Below are positions 60,715 through 64,000 of a stretch of 64,000 nt of DNA, one piece after another. How positions within the stretch are numbered: the stretch's first letter is position 1; every line of letters starts with the position of its first letter. Below the pieces are notes generated by a model. The model had not been told where the DNA came from and made no database searches. It worked only from the letters and a program-made list of their open reading frames with translations. Origin of the DNA: Mesaphorura yosii (Eukaryota > Arthropoda > Collembola > Poduromorpha > Tullbergiidae); NCBI GenBank assembly GCA_009869945.1, contig WIXG01000002.1, forward strand, positions 248,001-312,000, in the 5' to 3' direction. The position numbers and the translations under genes are program-made.

Positions 60715-61359
60715 ATGACACCAGGCTTATAACGGAATTGTTAACTTCACTTTGAGCAGAGGAAGCCTTTAGGATACGCTAAAATTAATTACAAGATGGA
60801 GAGTACAGTTTTCTAAAAATAAACTTGATGTTTAGACGTTTATGCTTTGAAGAATCCAAGTTGGTGCTAATTTTTGCTGCATTTGCATTTCATTTCAGTC
60901 AGCGCAGCATCTGCATCTGCTGCGTCACAAAAGTTTAATTCCGTACTTGCTTGAGTAGCACGTACATCCATTCATTTTGAGACCTTTCTTGCATGCGCCA
61001 CTGTGGAGAAATTGGACGGAATTGGTGCGGACCCATGTATGCGGTTATGAGAAGCCCTAACTTTGCGGGCCTCCTGCGCAGCCTCCGTTTAACGTAGGAA
61101 GTTGTACAATGACACGCAACCTGATAGGGGTCATCATGGGAGTACCGGACCTCTCGCCTCCTGCAAAAGTGGTAGCCAATTTCCGCGGATATGAGTACAT
61201 AAGTATCCGTTGTACCACCATGCAAAACCCCAGAGTGCGATTTTGCAGGACACGGGAAGAGGAGATCCCAAAGTTCGGTCCCATATCGGGGCAAAAAATT
61301 TTCTAAGACCCAGATTAGAACCGGGCTATTGCGAGACATTTAGGGTAAAATTGTTAGGA

Positions 61360-61390
61360 TAAGCGCAATGGTAGAGCAGTGTCTTGTAAG
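61360..61390 (+). repeat. tRNA-like 5' fragment (A-box/D-arm and anticodon-loop-like)
   Basis: The segment AAGCGCAATGGTAGAGCAG resembles a tRNA D-arm/A-box, followed by CTTGTAA, like the anticodon loop of tRNA-Thr(TGT). The anticodon stem does not pair and no T-arm follows, so this is not a functional tRNA gene. It may be a tRNA pseudogene fragment or part of a tRNA-derived SINE. Confidence 0.35.
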
Positions 61391-61534
61391 TGTTACTGTA
61401 TTGTTTATATGTTGCTGCTGGAGTGTTACCGTACGGCACTGTGGTGTTGACGTTCCATCATTACACTAACTTATCAATAGCTTCACTTAGACAATGTCAC
61501 TCTACAAAGGTAGACTGACTCTATTCAATTTTGT

Positions 61535-61645
61535 CGGGTAGCAAATTGAATGGATTGCAAACCTGCCGGGTAGCAGCCCTGTCGAGTAGCAATCCGCCAG
61601 GGTAGCAAAAATCCGGTAGCGTTCTTCCGGGTAGCAAAATTCCTG
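61535..61645 (+). repeat. Degenerate tandem repeat, GGGTAGCAA every about 16 bp
   Basis: Copies of (g)GGTAGCAa begin near 61536, 61568, 61584, 61600, 61615 and 61629, i.e. spacings of 32, 16, 16, 15 and 14 bp. The spacer bases vary. No known element recognised. Confidence 0.7.
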
Positions 61646-62206
61646 TTACGAAAAAACGCCTTCAACAAAATTTTTTGAACTGGAGTCATAGGCTTGTCAA
61701 ACGTTTTCATCCTTACAGGAATTGGCACTTCGCAGTCAATACCTTCTATAACTCTCCATTTGTTTCCGCAATTGTGCCACTACTCAATCGAGATAAAAAT
61801 AAATAGAAACGGGGATTAAGCGGATTTGAATCCATTAATCTTGACAGTGATCACCCAAAAGCTGTCGTCAATTTGAAATTCATGCTGAAACGTACCTCAC
61901 TAATCCTAATCTACTGGAAATCTCTTCAAAGCTTTATCAGTATCACCACTTGAAATTCTGTAACTCTTATCATCGTTAAACCGAAATAATTTTTCCCATG
62001 TACTTATTACTACGGATTCTATTCGGATTTTTCATCCCGTGTTATCTCTAGTCTAAAATAAGTTACCTAATCAAGTACCCATCTTTCATAAGGAACGAAG
62101 CATAATCCCCTTTGAATCATAACTACCTGTGGTTTCAACCTAACGTCAACTGATTTCTTTGGCAATCTAATTTTTGGAATATTGAGGAAGCACGAAACGC
62201 CTTACC

Positions 62207-62854
62207 ATGAAACCAATACTTGCTGCGACTATCCTATTGCTTGCGATTTTCTCAAGTTCTACAGGTTAGTTACTTAGGCTAGTGTAATTGCCTTGTAATA
62301 TAACAAACGTCTGTCCGTCTGGTATGGTAACTCTCGCAATTTTAAACACAAAGTTCCTTGAAATTCCAAAAGGATCAAATAGCTTACAAAATTCCGGTGT
62401 TATTTAATACGTAGCACACTCAGGCCGTTGAAGGAGCCATCTACAGTTAATTTTCTGTCTTTACTCCTGGTCCAGACGATTTTTGTGTTTACTAGGTCAG
62501 AGTACGTGTCCCGATGATGAAGAAAAGTTAAGACAAGTCTGCAGATCAATATGGGAACCGAGCATGGTAGATCGATGGAATATGAATAATGAGGTTCAGC
62601 GTTTGGTAACAATAGCTGTTAACGAAGTTGTCACTTGTTCGGAAAGGATTTCAATAGGGACGTGCGTTGTTGTACATACATTGAAAGCGGCTCTCGAGGG
62701 TCTTACCTTGCGAAGTATTATCAACAACTCTATCGATGCTGTGCAGTGCATACTGGATGCCACCACGGGCAATACTGCAGTTCGAGCATGTGTTACTACT
62801 GTGGCTGCCTATTACCGAACTCCGATTGAGATTGCATCCCAAACAGGATATTAA
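62207..62854 (+). CDS. Small secreted six-cysteine protein, unknown family
   Basis: Two exons, 62207-62264 and 62496-62854; 417 nt, 138 aa. The signal peptide is clear (KPILAATILLLAIFSSSTG), cleaved before QSTCPDD. The mature protein (about 117 aa) has six cysteines (STC, QVC, VTC, GTC, VQC, RAC) and looks all-helical from its hydrophobic pattern. This size and cysteine number recall arthropod odorant-binding-like or other secreted helical proteins, but the spacing is not one I can assign, so I give no function. The single intron is phase 1 right after the signal peptide. It stands alone between repeat-rich stretches. Confidence 0.62.
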
Positions 62855-63833
62855 ACTGAAAGTGTAAAAGGATTTTAAGTTGCAAAAGGTTATAATTTTA
62901 AATTCTGTATAGTTATTTGTTGATTAAACTCATTTCGGGTCATCATCTTCAGCAGCATCATACGTTTGAAATACCTCAAATATTCCTGGCATAAACGGTA
63001 CGTTTCAAGGAGATCATGGTTCATTGTGTTATTTTGAAGTATCCTGATTATTCTTCCATACGCTATTGCCATTAAAGTTTTAAAAATGCGGCACAATAGC
63101 AACAGCATATAATCAATTGCGGAAGTCTGCAACTGTGCAACTGTACAACTGCGTTTTTTGTGACATGTCACACTTTAACACGTATTTTCCCTAGTCCTAG
63201 GCGAATACATAGCGATTTACTATATAACCCTAAGTTAACCTAACCTGCCTCGTGAAAAGAAGATGGATCTAGCCTAAAAAGGCTACGCCTACGCGTGCGT
63301 CCGCGCCGCGCAGTTGCGCCTCGCAAAAAAATGTTGGCCTCCCACGGGAACACGCATGGGGTATTGATAGTGTCATGGTCAAGCTACGATACGACAGTTT
63401 TCTCGTAACAGTGGTTCCACACTGCTTGTCTCAGCCAGAAATATGAGACTTGTCGAGTTGCCTTTTGTCCTTTTCGGCCCGGCACAGCGAATTTTATGAT
63501 CCATTACATTTTTATGATGTAGAGACGAGACCACAGAATCGAGTCCCAACACCAAAAAGCAAGAAGGAGAAGGAGCATGGGCACGACAACAAGTTGTGTA
63601 AATATTACTAGCATTTGTAATTTCAGGGGCAGTCCGCTTTCGTCTTTTACTCTGTAAAGTTTGATACCTAATAAAGCCTTGTGCACTGAAAGTAAATCTC
63701 GAGACTGTGTTCACATTGCACTAATCTCTTAATTTCACCTCACTGTATTGTCATGAGAGAAATTTCAGATCGGACAATTCCTGCTTCTTTTTACCTGCAG
63801 TCTGCGTCTCCGTACGAATCCGTCACTCTCGCC
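62855..63833. other. Intergenic region with one candidate exon
   Basis: No complete gene. The stretch around 63260-63370 (GC-rich, ctacgcctacgcgtgcgtcc) looks unlike its surroundings and may be a transposon remnant. A candidate terminal exon on the minus strand is listed separately. Confidence 0.35.
63504..63685 (-). CDS. Candidate last exon of a membrane-protein gene (partial)
   Basis: On the minus strand a good acceptor (gatttactttcag|TG) opens a frame of about 60 codons ending TAA, starting HKALLGIKLYRVKDESG and containing a strong hydrophobic segment (MLVIFTQLVVVPMLLLLLA). No start codon or upstream exon is secure; a possible donor (GACTGCAG|GTAAAAAG) lies near 63791-63798 just before the satellite array. 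It could be the 3' end of a gene that starts beyond the window, or chance. Confidence 0.22.
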
Positions 63834-64000
63834 CTCCGGAATTAGCTAAAACCGGCATTAGCCCGTGGAAGAAAATCCATAATTCCGGAATTAGTTAAAC
63901 ACGCTTTTAGACGGCGGAAGAGAATCCTAAATTCCGGAACTAGTTAAACCAGTTTTTAGCTGGTGTAAGGGACTCCCGAATTTCGTAATTTGGTAAATCC
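63834..64000. repeat. Tandem repeat (satellite), 49-bp unit, running off the window end
   Basis: The motif ttccggaattagttaaa recurs with starts at 63834, 63883, 63932 and 63981, an exact 49-bp period, with variation between copies (for example tttcgtaatttggtaaa in the last). About 3.4 copies are visible and the array continues past the window. Confidence 0.88.

Larger units (their letters stand above)
60824..62206. other. Repeat-containing intergenic region
   Basis: No gene supported. It contains a tRNA-like fragment near 61360 and a short periodic repeat at 61535-61645, listed separately. The composition differs from the gene-rich DNA to the left and probably includes decayed transposon or SINE pieces. 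Confidence 0.4.

Noticed and set aside
63226-63252. CCTAA-type repeats (aaccctaagttaacctaacc), like arthropod TTAGG telomere DNA
   Set aside because: Only two or three imperfect units; too short to be a telomere or interstitial telomere block.
1-64000. CRISPR array, bacterial operon, phage or integron features
   Set aside because: Spliced animal genes throughout; no direct-repeat/spacer array or prokaryotic gene seen.

Overview
This is a stretch of animal nuclear genome with spliced genes. It is arthropod DNA: it carries Krüppel homolog 1 (the juvenile-hormone early-response zinc-finger factor), an Ir25a-type ionotropic receptor, chitin-binding-like secreted proteins, a CUB protein of the type common in insects and crustaceans, and a trypsin-class protease with a long N-terminal extension. 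Most introns are short (about 50-100 nt). The sequence does not settle which arthropod; a hexapod or crustacean outside the best-known insect models is my inference. Gene models below were built by joining open frames at splice sites and checking phase. Every joined model closes to a whole number of codons.

Layout. 1-4358 (minus): Kr-h1 in three coding exons with a presumed long 3' UTR. 4359-23188: about 19 kb with no coding gene that I can support. It lies 5' of Kr-h1 and holds four copies of the 9-mer CTCCACGTG, the core of known Kr-h1 juvenile-hormone response elements, plus a 548-bp non-autonomous hAT element with perfect 8-bp target duplications. 23189-24283 (minus): SmB spliceosomal protein, six coding exons. 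26305-31657 (plus): two-pore K+ channel 1, eight exons; its third intron contains a complete four-exon gene on the opposite strand (27214-28753). 31757-35443: three small secreted peritrophin-like genes with the same structure. 36056-39920 (plus): Ir25a-like receptor, 15 exons. 40484-42658 (plus): CUB-domain secreted protein. 44210-46060 (plus): large secreted protein with one chitin-binding-like domain and a Ser/Thr/Pro-rich tail. 49145-51301 (plus): second two-pore K+ channel, a paralogue of the first. 52516-54350 (plus): synaptotagmin-like tandem C2 protein. 55422-57940 (plus): trypsin-type serine protease. 58861-59229 (minus): small membrane protein. 59555-60714 (plus): single-Tudor-domain protein. 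62207-62854 (plus): small six-cysteine secreted protein of unknown family. The last 1-3 kb is repeat-rich, with a 16-bp periodic motif and a 49-bp tandem repeat that runs off the window end.

There is no operon logic here. Themes are developmental hormone response (Kr-h1), membrane excitability and sensing (two K2P channels, Ir25a, C2 protein) and extracellular or cuticle-related secreted proteins. The most notable observations are the putative juvenile-hormone response elements, an intron in K2P-2 flanked by an 8-bp direct repeat and absent from its paralogue, the nested antisense gene, three inferred GC-AG introns, and the paired loss of a vicinal Cys-Cys in the peritrophin-like family.
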